Positions 57,214-64,000 of a stretch of 64,000 nt of DNA are shown in pieces. Made by a program: the position numbers and the translations under genes. This stretch comes from Amycolatopsis thermoflava N1165. GTDB lineage: Bacteria > Actinomycetota > Actinomycetes > Mycobacteriales > Pseudonocardiaceae. Below the pieces are notes generated by a model that was given only the letters and a program-made list of their open reading frames with translations, searched no databases and was not told where the DNA came from. Positions within the stretch are counted from its first letter, which is position 1. Every line of letters begins with the position of its first letter. The DNA is taken from the NCBI RefSeq assembly GCF_000473265.1, contig NZ_KI421511.1:4315560-4379559 (forward strand), given 5' to 3'.

Positions 57214-58143
57214 TTACTGTCCGGCGCGCGCCCGGGGCAGTTTGACCGGGTCGTCGTGCAGGTCCTCGAACAGGTCGCCGATTTCCTCCACCCGGTCGAG
57301 GACGTCGTCGCTGAGGAACTTCAACTGCGCGGGGCGGCGGCACGCCTCCACCTCGTCCCAGGTGACCGGTGTGGACACGGTCGGCTCCGGGCGCCCGCGC
57401 AGCGAGTACGGCGCGACCGTCGTCTTGTGCGGGTTGTTCTGGCTCCAGTCGATGAACACCTTGCCGGGCCGCAGGCTTTTCGTCATCGCCGCGGTGACCT
57501 CTCCCGGCGTCTCGGCGGCGAGCTTCTTCGCGGCGGCCTTGGCGTAGGCCGAGGTGTCCTCCGGGGTCGCGGTCTTCACCGCCGCGTACACCTGCAGGCC
57601 CTTCGAGCCGCTGGTCTTCGGGTAGAGCCGCAGCCCGTCCGCCGCCAGCAGGTCGCGCAGCCGCTCGGCGACGCGGCAGCACTCGACGATCGTCGCCGGC
57701 TCGCCCGGGTCGAGGTCGAACACCAGCAGGTCGGGGTTGCGGCGGGCCCCGCGCGGGCCGACGGTCCACTGCGGCACGTGCAGTTCCAGCGCGGCGAGGT
57801 TGGCCGCCCATATCAACGTCGGCACGTCGTTGACCAGCGGATACGCGTTCACGTCCGAGCTCTGACCGCGCCCGCCGCTCGCGATCTTCGCCGTTTTCAC
57901 CCAGTCGGGGGCGTGCCGTCCGGCGTCCTTCTCGTAGAACGGGTTCGACTGCACCCCGCCCGGCCAGCGGCGGAAGGTGAGCGCCCGGTCCCGCAGGTGC
58001 GGCAGGATCACCGGGGCGACGCGCGCGTAGTAGTCGATCACCTGGCCCTTGGTGAACCCGGCTTCGGGGTAGAGCACCTTGTCCAGGTTGGACAACGACA
58101 GACGGCGCCCGTCGACCTGCACCGTCACCCTGTCCTCGGCCAT
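57214..58143 (-). CDS. ligD: Stand-alone LigD-type polymerase/primase domain (NHEJ)
   Basis: A 309-residue archaeo-eukaryotic primase-type polymerase. Visible features are LSNLDKVLYPEAGFTKGQVIDYY, the metal-binding DLDP in LLVFDLDPGE, and TSGSKGLQVY. It matches the PolDom part of LigD, which adds and fills in nucleotides at breaks joined with Ku. The ligase and nuclease domains are absent, so the gene encodes a separate polymerase. Ku is not in the window. Confidence 0.9.
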   Translation of the reverse strand: MAEDRVTVQVDGRRLSLSNLDKVLYPEAGFTKGQVIDYYARVAPVILPHLRDRALTFRRWPGGVQSNPFYEKDAGRHAPDWVKTAKIASGGRGQSSDVNAYPLVNDVPTLIWAANLAALELHVPQWTVGPRGARRNPDLLVFDLDPGEPATIVECCRVAERLRDLLAADGLRLYPKTSGSKGLQVYAAVKTATPEDTSAYAKAAAKKLAAETPGEVTAAMTKSLRPGKVFIDWSQNNPHKTTVAPYSLRGRPEPTVSTPVTWDEVEACRRPAQLKFLSDDVLDRVEEIGDLFEDLHDDPVKLPRARAGQ

Positions 58144-58216
58144 GCCCCCAGCCTGCCGCAGCGTGGCGCGCAGTGCATCCCGCACCTTGTCTCGCTGGAC
58201 GGAACAGATCTTGCTC

Positions 58217-58258
58217 GGAACCGGTACAGTATGGGAGTAGCTGCACCGATACCGTTCC
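58217..58258. promoter_or_regulatory. Imperfect palindrome before the IclR gene
   Basis: GGAACCGGTA at 58217 is matched by TACCGTTCC ending at 58258, an inverted repeat with one extra base in one arm. It lies 35 bases before the IclR start, in the gap to the divergent LigD-type gene, and may be an autoregulatory site. Confidence 0.4.
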
Positions 58259-58292
58259 TCTCACCGGAACGCTACCCCGAGGACCATCGGCT

Positions 58293-59117
58293 TTGACCAC
58301 CAAGAGTACCGCCGGACGCAAGCTCGCACCGGCCAACGACAACACCGGCACCGAGGCCGCGGCCCGGGTCGCCGACGTGCTCCTGCTCTTCGCCGGCGGT
58401 CCCCGTTACCTGGGGGTGAGCGCGATCAGCCGCGAGCTGGGACTGTCGAAGGCGGTCGTGTTCCGGATCCTGCAGTCGCTGGTGTCGCGTGAGCTGCTGG
58501 CGACCGACCCGGGCGTGAACGGCTACCGGCTGGGACAGGCCGCGGCGGCGCTCGGCGCGAGCGCCCTGCGCCGGTTCGACGCCCGCACGGTCGCGACGCC
58601 GATACTGCGCCGGCTGCGGGACGAAACCGGCGAGACCACGACGCTGTCCGGCCTGGTCGGCGACGAGCGGGTGTACCTGGACCAGTTCGAGAGCCCGCGC
58701 GAGATCAAGATGACGGTGGAGATCGGCCGTCGTTTTCCCCTGCACGCGGGCTCGTCGGGCAAGGTCATCCTGGCTTTCCTGCCGGAGGACCGGCAGGAGT
58801 CGGTGCTGCGGCGAACGCTGGAACCGCTGACGGACAAGACGATCACCGACGTCGACACCCTCCGCACCGCACTGGCCGAAACCGCAAGGGAGGGGGTAGC
58901 GGTCTCCCTCGGCGAACGCCAAGCCGGAGCCGGCTCGGTCGCCGCACCACTGTTCGGCCCCGACGGCGAGGTCCACGGCTCGATCAGTATTTGTGGCCCG
59001 CAATACCGCTTCACCCCGGAGGCGATCGACCGTTATCGGGCCCTGATCCGCGCGGCATCGGAAGAAATCCGGGACAACTGGACCTGGCTCCGCGACAGCG
59101 AAGCAGGCAGCGCATAG
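58293..59117 (+). CDS. IclR-family transcriptional regulator
   Basis: A 274-residue regulator with HTH VSAISRELGLSKAVVFRILQSL and effector domain GRRFPLHAGSSGKVILAFLP and GVAVSLGERQAGAGSVAAP. TTG at 58293 follows GAGGA; no ATG or GTG fits the N terminus better. It faces the catabolic operon at 59611-64000 across an interval with large inverted repeats, and is the likely regulator of it. Confidence 0.88.
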   Translation: MTTKSTAGRKLAPANDNTGTEAAARVADVLLLFAGGPRYLGVSAISRELGLSKAVVFRILQSLVSRELLATDPGVNGYRLGQAAAALGASALRRFDARTVATPILRRLRDETGETTTLSGLVGDERVYLDQFESPREIKMTVEIGRRFPLHAGSSGKVILAFLPEDRQESVLRRTLEPLTDKTITDVDTLRTALAETAREGVAVSLGERQAGAGSVAAPLFGPDGEVHGSISICGPQYRFTPEAIDRYRALIRAASEEIRDNWTWLRDSEAGSA

Positions 59118-59142
59118 CGCAAAAGCCTTTGAACACAAGGCA

Positions 59143-59295
59143 GCTGGGTGGTCATCCCGTCGCCTGACACCGGCGCGATCACCTTGAGCCAGGGCCGCAA
59201 CCCCGCGCTGGGTCCGGCAGCCGAAAACAGAAAGCTTGCGGCCCTGGCTCAAGGTGATATGCACAAACCGGAAGGCGACGGGATGACCACCCAGC
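59143..59295. repeat. Nested inverted repeat 1 (153 bp)
   Basis: Outer arms at 59143-59165 and 59273-59295 are perfect 23-bp inverted repeats. Inner arms at 59178-59200 and 59236-59258 are a second perfect 23-bp pair with a different sequence. Between them lie short non-matching gaps (12 and 14 bases) and a 35-base centre. There is no gene inside and no target-site duplication. A partial third copy of the outer arm (TGGTCATCCCG) lies at 59328-59338. Confidence 0.92.
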
Positions 59296-59431
59296 CACCC
59301 ACCCGAGGTGAGGCGACAACGGTCCCCTGGTCATCCCGGAGCCTGCCCGTCCGGCGAGGACTATCTTTTGATCTCTAAAGCCGCGCTGTCGCGCGAAAAG
59401 CGCCTCACGGCGCTTGAAAGGTCACCTTCCG

Positions 59432-59557
59432 ACCACCCCCGCCCCCGATGCCTGATTGTGTTTCAGTCGCCGAGCAGCGGCGTCAAGGCGGGAAAGAGTA
59501 CCTTGACCCCGCTGATCGGCGACTAAAGATCGGCTGTGGATCGGGGGCGGGGGAGGT
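59432..59557. repeat. Nested inverted repeat 2 (126 bp)
   Basis: Outer arms at 59432-59449 and 59540-59557 match in 17 of 18 bases. Inner arms at 59465-59488 and 59501-59524 match in 22 of 24. Gaps of exactly 15 bases separate them on both sides, and the loop is 12 bases. A small AAGCGCC-TCAC-GGCGCTT hairpin precedes it at 59398-59415. The 493-bp interval 59118-59610 has no supportable gene. Confidence 0.9.
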
Positions 59558-59610
59558 CTGGTGCGTGGTCGGTCTTCTTTCGTTGCCGGGCGGCGGTTGG
59601 TGTTGTGTGG

Positions 59611-61077
59611 TTAGCGGCCACGCTTGAGGAATTTGCCGGTGGGCTCGCCTTGGATCTTGCCGTCCGCGTAGACGTGGTTGCCGCGCACGAAGGTGTCCGT
59701 GACCCTTGCCGTCATCTCGAAGCCCTCGAACGGGGTGTATTCCTGGGTGCTTTCCGAGTCGGCCGCCCGCACGGTCCACTGGACGTTCGGATCCACCAGG
59801 GCGAAGTCCGCGTCGAAGCCTTCCGCGATCTTTCCCTTGCGCAGCAGGCCGTACCGCTGGGCGGGGTTCCACGACAGCAGCGCGGCGATCTTCTGCAGCG
59901 ACAGGCCCCGCTTGGTGCCCTCGCCCACCAGGCCGGGCAACAGGTACTCCGCGCCGCCGAAACCGGACTTCGCCAGGAAGACGTCCTCCCGGTCCGAGCC
60001 GAACTTCAGCTCGTCCCGGCAGCACGCGTGGTCGCTCACCACCCAGTCCACCTCGCCCGCCAGCACGTGCCGCCACAGGGCTTCCACGTCCTCGCGCTCC
60101 CGCAGCGGCGGGTTGACCTTGCCACCGATACCCGACGCGGTGTCGACGTCCGCCAGCAGGTGGCCGATCGTCACCTCGCGGCGGAAGTCGATGTGCGGGA
60201 ACGCCGACGCCATGGTCAGCGCCGCCGACAGGGCCTTCTCCGACGACAGGTGCAGCAGGTTGATGTTCGGCAGCCCGGTCTCGTGCGCCAGGTACGACGC
60301 GATCGTCACCGCCAGGCCCTCCGAGTGCGGCGGCCGCGACGCCGAGTACGCCCGCAGCCCGGTCAACGAGCCGTCCTGCTCGACCATCTTCGTGTACGCC
60401 GTCATGATCTCCGCCGTCTCGCAGTGCAGCGACAACGACAGGTGCGGTGCGTACTCGGTCAGGATTTCCCGCGCCTTCTGCACGCCGCGCATCACGAACT
60501 CGAAGTGCGCGATGTCGTAACGCTCGTCCGGCGGGATCATCAGGAAATCGCTCTGGCTCGTCGACCGGCCGTGCAGCCCGTGCGAACCGTAGAACATGAA
60601 GATCTTGAACGACGTGACGCCGTGCTCCTCGACGAGGAACGGGATCTCCTCGATGTGCTGCGCGCTCATCGGCGCCAGGTGAAAGGCGTAATCGACATAC
60701 GCGTTCCCGGCGGACTTGCTCAGCACCTCCGGGAAGAAGTCCCGGTAGCTGCCGCCCTTGTTCAGGTAGTACTGCCCGGTCCGCATGTAGGTCAGCGACG
60801 TCGTCACACCGCCCTGCGCGCTCGCCCGGCTTTCCGTCCGGGTGTCGGTGGACAGCTCGTTGTAGATGCCCCAGTGCTGGTGCGCGTCCACCACGCCGGG
60901 GAACGCCAGCAGGCCCCGGCCGTCGATCACCCGGGCGGCGTCGTCGGCGGGCAGGTCCGGCGCCACCCGCGTGATCGTGCCGTCGTTGACGGCGATGTCC
61001 AGCAGTTCCGGCTCACCGTCGGGGCCGTCGGGCCGGACCACCCGGACGTTGCGGACCAGCAGTTCCGTCGTTGCCAT
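59611..61077 (-). CDS. Cyclic amidohydrolase, dihydropyrimidinase/hydantoinase family
   Basis: A 488-residue metal hydrolase. The HxH metal pair is in FPGVVDAHQHWG, the bridging carboxylated lysine in TSFKIFMFYG, later ligands in SLHCET and NLLHLSSEKA, and the metal Asp in VVSDHACC. The length and order fit dihydropyrimidinase, hydantoinase and allantoinase. It opens cyclic amides (or hydrolyses related amides). It is the last gene of the catabolic operon; the exact ring is unknown. Confidence 0.87.
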   Translation of the reverse strand: MATTELLVRNVRVVRPDGPDGEPELLDIAVNDGTITRVAPDLPADDAARVIDGRGLLAFPGVVDAHQHWGIYNELSTDTRTESRASAQGGVTTSLTYMRTGQYYLNKGGSYRDFFPEVLSKSAGNAYVDYAFHLAPMSAQHIEEIPFLVEEHGVTSFKIFMFYGSHGLHGRSTSQSDFLMIPPDERYDIAHFEFVMRGVQKAREILTEYAPHLSLSLHCETAEIMTAYTKMVEQDGSLTGLRAYSASRPPHSEGLAVTIASYLAHETGLPNINLLHLSSEKALSAALTMASAFPHIDFRREVTIGHLLADVDTASGIGGKVNPPLREREDVEALWRHVLAGEVDWVVSDHACCRDELKFGSDREDVFLAKSGFGGAEYLLPGLVGEGTKRGLSLQKIAALLSWNPAQRYGLLRKGKIAEGFDADFALVDPNVQWTVRAADSESTQEYTPFEGFEMTARVTDTFVRGNHVYADGKIQGEPTGKFLKRGR

Positions 61078-61102
61078 CTCTCGTTTTCCTCCGCGTGATC
61101 GA

Positions 61103-62449
61103 TCAGGCCGGGCGACGTGCGACGTCGTTCGCGGCCAGGTACGCCAGCCCGAAGGCCGGCAGGAGCCCGTTGCCGGGCAGGTATCCGGCGGCGCCGTGAC
61201 CGGAGATGCCCGCCGCCGCGCCGCCCGCGGCGTACAGGCCGGGGATCGGCCGGTCCTGGGCGTCGACGACGGCGGCGTTCTCGTTCACCAGCAAACCGCC
61301 CTGGGTGTGGAAGAGCGCGGGCACCACCCGCACCGCGGCGAGTCGGCCGGACAGCGGGCGCTCCCAGTTGGTGCGTCCGAACGAATCCGTGCGCTCACCG
61401 CGGGCGATCGCGCCGGCGACGGCGAGTTCGTCGGCCAGCTCCGGCAAACCGGTCGCCGCGGCCAGCTCCTCAGCCGAATCGGCCCACACCAGCGCGCCGG
61501 AGGCGACGGTGTCCCGGAAGTCCTGGAACGGCTGGCACTGCTCGAAGATCGTCTCGTCCAGCACGATCCAGCCGGTCGCCCCGGGCCGGGCGGCCAGTTC
61601 GGCGGCGTACTCGGAGTAGCCGCGGGTCTCGTCGCCGAAGCGGCGGCCCGTCGTGTCCACCAGGATCGCGCCGTGGATGATCGTCGCCCAGCCGACGAGG
61701 GTGCCCGCGTTCGCCGCGACCGCACCGTGGCCCTGGTAGGCGTCCAGGTAACCGACCGCGGCGCCGAGCTTCTCGCCGATCCGCAACGCGTCGCCGAGCG
61801 ACTGGTCACTGCCCTGGTACAACGCGTCCGCGATCTCCGGCAAGTGCCGGGCGACCAGCTCGCGATCGGCCCCGAACCCGTTGGTGGCCAACAGGACCGC
61901 GCCGGTCGGGATCTCCTCCTCCGTGCCGTCCGGGTACCGCACCACCGCGGCGCGGACACCGCCGTCACCGGTGAGCACGTCGACCAGCTTCGCCGGCGCG
62001 AGCAGCTCGATGTTCTCGTGCTCGGCGACCCGCCGGGCCAGGTGGTCGATGACCCCGGAGCCGTGCCGCCCCGGGATCGAGTGGCAGCGCGGCACCGCGT
62101 GTCCGGGGTAGTTGAAGTCGGTGACCAGCGACAACGGCAGTCCCGCCGAATCCGCCAGCCACTCCACCAGCGGCGCGCTCACCTCCGCCAGCGTACGGGC
62201 CAGCCGCGGATCGGCCTGGCCCTTCGTCTTGGCCATGATGTCGGCGACGAACCGCTCGGGCGAGTCGTCGACGCCCGCCTCGGCCTGCCAGCGCGAACCG
62301 GCGCCGGGGAACATCGCGGTCGACATCGACGTGTTGTTGCCGCGCCGGAAGTGCTCGCTGGCCTCGACGACGACCACGCTCAGCCCGAGCTCGGCGGCAC
62401 GCAGCGCACCGGCCAGGCCGCCACCGGCACCCGCGACGACGAGATCCAT
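61103..62449 (-). CDS. FAD-dependent oxidoreductase, fumarate reductase/KstD flavoprotein family
   Basis: A 448-residue flavoprotein with the dinucleotide motif VVAGAGGGLAGALRAAELG, FAD contacts GNNTSMSTAMFPGAG, and the C-terminal GLYAAGGAAAGISGHGAAGYLPGNGLLPAF. This family dehydrogenates or reduces bonds next to carbonyl or carboxyl groups. Its ATG shares one base with the previous stop (TGATG), so it is coupled to the racemase-family gene. Confidence 0.86.
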   Translation of the reverse strand: MDLVVAGAGGGLAGALRAAELGLSVVVVEASEHFRRGNNTSMSTAMFPGAGSRWQAEAGVDDSPERFVADIMAKTKGQADPRLARTLAEVSAPLVEWLADSAGLPLSLVTDFNYPGHAVPRCHSIPGRHGSGVIDHLARRVAEHENIELLAPAKLVDVLTGDGGVRAAVVRYPDGTEEEIPTGAVLLATNGFGADRELVARHLPEIADALYQGSDQSLGDALRIGEKLGAAVGYLDAYQGHGAVAANAGTLVGWATIIHGAILVDTTGRRFGDETRGYSEYAAELAARPGATGWIVLDETIFEQCQPFQDFRDTVASGALVWADSAEELAAATGLPELADELAVAGAIARGERTDSFGRTNWERPLSGRLAAVRVVPALFHTQGGLLVNENAAVVDAQDRPIPGLYAAGGAAAGISGHGAAGYLPGNGLLPAFGLAYLAANDVARRPA

Positions 62450-63078
62450 CACGCCTCCACCGCCAGCAGCCGCAGCGCAAGCGCCGTCGGGTCGACGATC
62501 CGGGCAGGCAGGTCGGCGGGTTCGACGTCCACCGCCGAACAGCCGTTGATGACCGCGGTCGCGCCCAGCGACGCCAGTTCGCGCACCGCGGCGCCCACTG
62601 CCCGGTTCCACGTGCCGGTGTCGGCGATCGCCTCGAACGGCAGGTCCAGCACGCGGGTGCCGGCGAAGTAGGCACTCAGCCCGTAGGCGGCGATGCGCTT
62701 GCCGAACTCGGCGGCGATGGCCTCGTTGCGCACCACCGCGCCGAACCGCACGCCCTTGCCCGCGAGGTAGGTCGCGGACAGCTTGAGCAGCCCGTGCACC
62801 GGCCGCGGATCCGCCGCGACGGTGTCCGGCACCGCGGGATCGAGCACGCAGTCCGGGAAGGCCAGGTCGTAGCCATCCCCCGCCCGCGCGAGGGCGGCGG
62901 CCACCTGGCGTTCGGAAGCACGCACGGACTCGTCGGTGTCCAGCGAAGCCGGCGCGGCGGCGCCGACGTCGACGAGCTCGACCTCCAGGCCGGGCGGGGC
63001 GAGCCGGTCGTAGCGGGCCTGCCGCCGCCGGATCTCCTCCGCGGGCAGGTGGATGGGCGTCACCGCGAGGGCACGCAT
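62449..63078 (-). CDS. Asp/Glu/hydantoin racemase superfamily protein
   Basis: A 209-residue protein with the two catalytic cysteines of the superfamily, in AFPDCVLDP (Cys77) and VINGCSAVD. Members include hydantoin racemase, maleate isomerase and arylmalonate decarboxylase. Beside a hydantoinase-type enzyme, a role in racemising a cyclic amide or isomerising an unsaturated acid is likely. ATG shares one base with the PrpD-family stop. Confidence 0.85.
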   Translation of the reverse strand: MRALAVTPIHLPAEEIRRRQARYDRLAPPGLEVELVDVGAAAPASLDTDESVRASERQVAAALARAGDGYDLAFPDCVLDPAVPDTVAADPRPVHGLLKLSATYLAGKGVRFGAVVRNEAIAAEFGKRIAAYGLSAYFAGTRVLDLPFEAIADTGTWNRAVGAAVRELASLGATAVINGCSAVDVEPADLPARIVDPTALALRLLAVEA

Positions 63079-64000
63079 CAGTTCAGCTCCTTCTCGTCCG
63101 GCCCGGCCAGCCCGCGCAGGGCGTCCCCGACGCGGGCCAGGCCGGGCAGCTCGTGGCTGACCGCGACGGCGCGGTCCACGAGCCCGGGCTGCCGGGGCAG
63201 CCACGTCTTCAGCAGGGCGACCAGGTCGTCCTCGGCCAGCGGGTGGTGGTCGGCGTCGCCGACCGGGTTGGGCACCTCGCGGGTGAGCGTGGTGCCGTCG
63301 TCGAAGGCGACCGTGACCCGCGCGGCGCGTTCGGCGGGCAGGCGGGCGGTCAGGTCGTCGGCCGCGACCAGCCGCACCCGCTGCGCAAGCGTTCGCACCG
63401 CCGGGTCGTCGAGGGCGCTGTCCGGGCCGACCCGCCCGGTCAGTGCCGCGGTGGCGACCACGAACGGGGTGGAGAACATCGCCGACAACCGGTTCGTCCA
63501 GTCCGTGCCGGTGAGGCCGGCGCCGAGCACGTGTGACTCGACGAGGATCGACGTGATGCCGGCCGCCGGGAACTCGCCGCGCAGCGCGAGGACCGCGTCG
63601 GCCGCCGGGTGGGTGAACGAGCAGGACGCGTGCCGCTTGAAGTAGCCGTGCTGGATGTCCCACCGCGTCCCCAGGTCGGCGGTCAGCTCACCCGGGTCGA
63701 ACGAACCGAGCAGCGTGCCGAGGGACAGCGCCGCGGTGCCGGTGTTGCGGGCCATCCCGGCCGCCGCCATCCGCGCGGCCGCCAACCCGGAGGTCGCGGA
63801 AGCGCCCATCCAGGCGTTGCGCACCGGGTTGCCGGTGGTTGCCGAGTCGAAGTGCCCGGCGATCGCCATGCCCGCCGCGGTGTCGATGGCCGCGGCGGTC
63901 TGCTCCGCGTCGAGCCCCAGCAACCGCGCGCAGCCCGCCGCCGCGCCGGGGACACCCCAGCTGCCGTGCGGGTGCGCGCCGGGCTTCAAGGACGTCGCGC
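63078..64000 (-). CDS. MmgE/PrpD family protein (5' end outside window)
   Basis: The frame is open to the window end; about 307 residues are visible, the C-terminal two-thirds. Motifs are LKPGAHPHGSWGVPGAAAGCARLLG and GYFKRHASCSFTHPAADAVL, both typical of the MmgE/PrpD fold. Members are 2-methylcitrate dehydratase, cis-aconitate decarboxylase and iminodisuccinate epimerase, so dehydration, decarboxylation or epimerisation of a polycarboxylate is expected. It is the first visible gene of the operon and its stop overlaps the next start. Confidence 0.87.
   Translation of the reverse strand, partial: ATSLKPGAHPHGSWGVPGAAAGCARLLGLDAEQTAAAIDTAAGMAIAGHFDSATTGNPVRNAWMGASATSGLAAARMAAAGMARNTGTAALSLGTLLGSFDPGELTADLGTRWDIQHGYFKRHASCSFTHPAADAVLALRGEFPAAGITSILVESHVLGAGLTGTDWTNRLSAMFSTPFVVATAALTGRVGPDSALDDPAVRTLAQRVRLVAADDLTARLPAERAARVTVAFDDGTTLTREVPNPVGDADHHPLAEDDLVALLKTWLPRQPGLVDRAVAVSHELPGLARVGDALRGLAGPDEKELN

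Noticed and set aside
59143..59557. Nested inverted repeats considered as insertion-sequence ends
   Set aside because: No transposase frame or target-site duplication is present; a non-autonomous element remains possible and is reported as a finding.

Overview
The window is high-GC DNA with frequent GTG and TTG starts. Its central gene order, argS-lysA-hom-thrC-thrB-rho-rpmE-prfA-prmC-tsaC-wecA-atpI-atpBEFHAGDC-DUF2550, then murA and a PduO-type adenosyltransferase, matches the order I know from Mycobacterium tuberculosis (Rv1292 to Rv1315). With a mycothiol-type DsbA protein, a MurA with aspartate at the active-site cysteine position, and actinobacterial features in the ATP synthase, this points to an actinomycete of the Mycobacteriales/Pseudonocardiaceae, most likely Amycolatopsis-like. 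The genus is inference from gene content only.

Layout. 1-4.1 kb: a catabolic cluster (IclR regulator, amidohydrolase, SDR, CMD-family protein, DctA-like transporter). 4.1-8.6 kb: a secreted serine hydrolase and an Ehu-type polar amino acid/ectoine ABC transporter. 8.7-15.9 kb: B12-dependent acyl-CoA mutase, LysE exporter, Uma2 relic, murA, M16 peptidase, cobalamin adenosyltransferase, phosphatase. 16.1-39.4 kb: the conserved core (ATP synthase; translation termination; Rho; aspartate-family amino acids; ArgRS), interrupted by a MerR/hydrolase pair and a secreted small protein. 39.5-42 kb: DUF3105, DUF305 and a zinc-type CDF exporter. 42.2 kb: tRNA-Arg(CCG). 42.3-45.9 kb: a decayed stretch of gene fragments mixed with small genes. 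45.9-59.1 kb: accessory genes (two MocR regulators, LysE, TetR-controlled MFS/SDR operon, formaldehyde dehydrogenase, MFS, DsbA-like protein, DUF202 pair, LigD-type polymerase, IclR). 59.1-59.6 kb: a gene-free interval with two large nested inverted repeats. 59.6-64 kb: a catabolic operon (MmgE/PrpD, Asp/Glu racemase family, FAD oxidoreductase, cyclic amidohydrolase) that runs off the window.

How the parts work together. The core makes ATP synthase, polymer precursors (undecaprenyl-linked GlcNAc, MurA) and the aspartate-family amino acids, with translational coupling at many ATGA, GTGA or TGATG junctions. The accessory parts are small regulator-target modules, several with readable operators: two 18-bp palindromes at the TetR/MFS pair, a palindrome in the 28-bp MocR/LysE gap, a MerR-type long-spacer promoter, and a 36-bp imperfect palindrome before the DctA gene. 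The least explained structures are the two nested inverted repeats at 59.1-59.6 kb, a 168-bp tandem duplication that fuses the end of the DsbA-like gene to the start of an MFS gene (54.1-54.6 kb), facing arrays of 21-bp repeats between tsaC and prmC, and three GTACGGG heptamers at exact 11-bp spacing before a secreted protein gene. No CRISPR array, phage or intact insertion sequence was seen.
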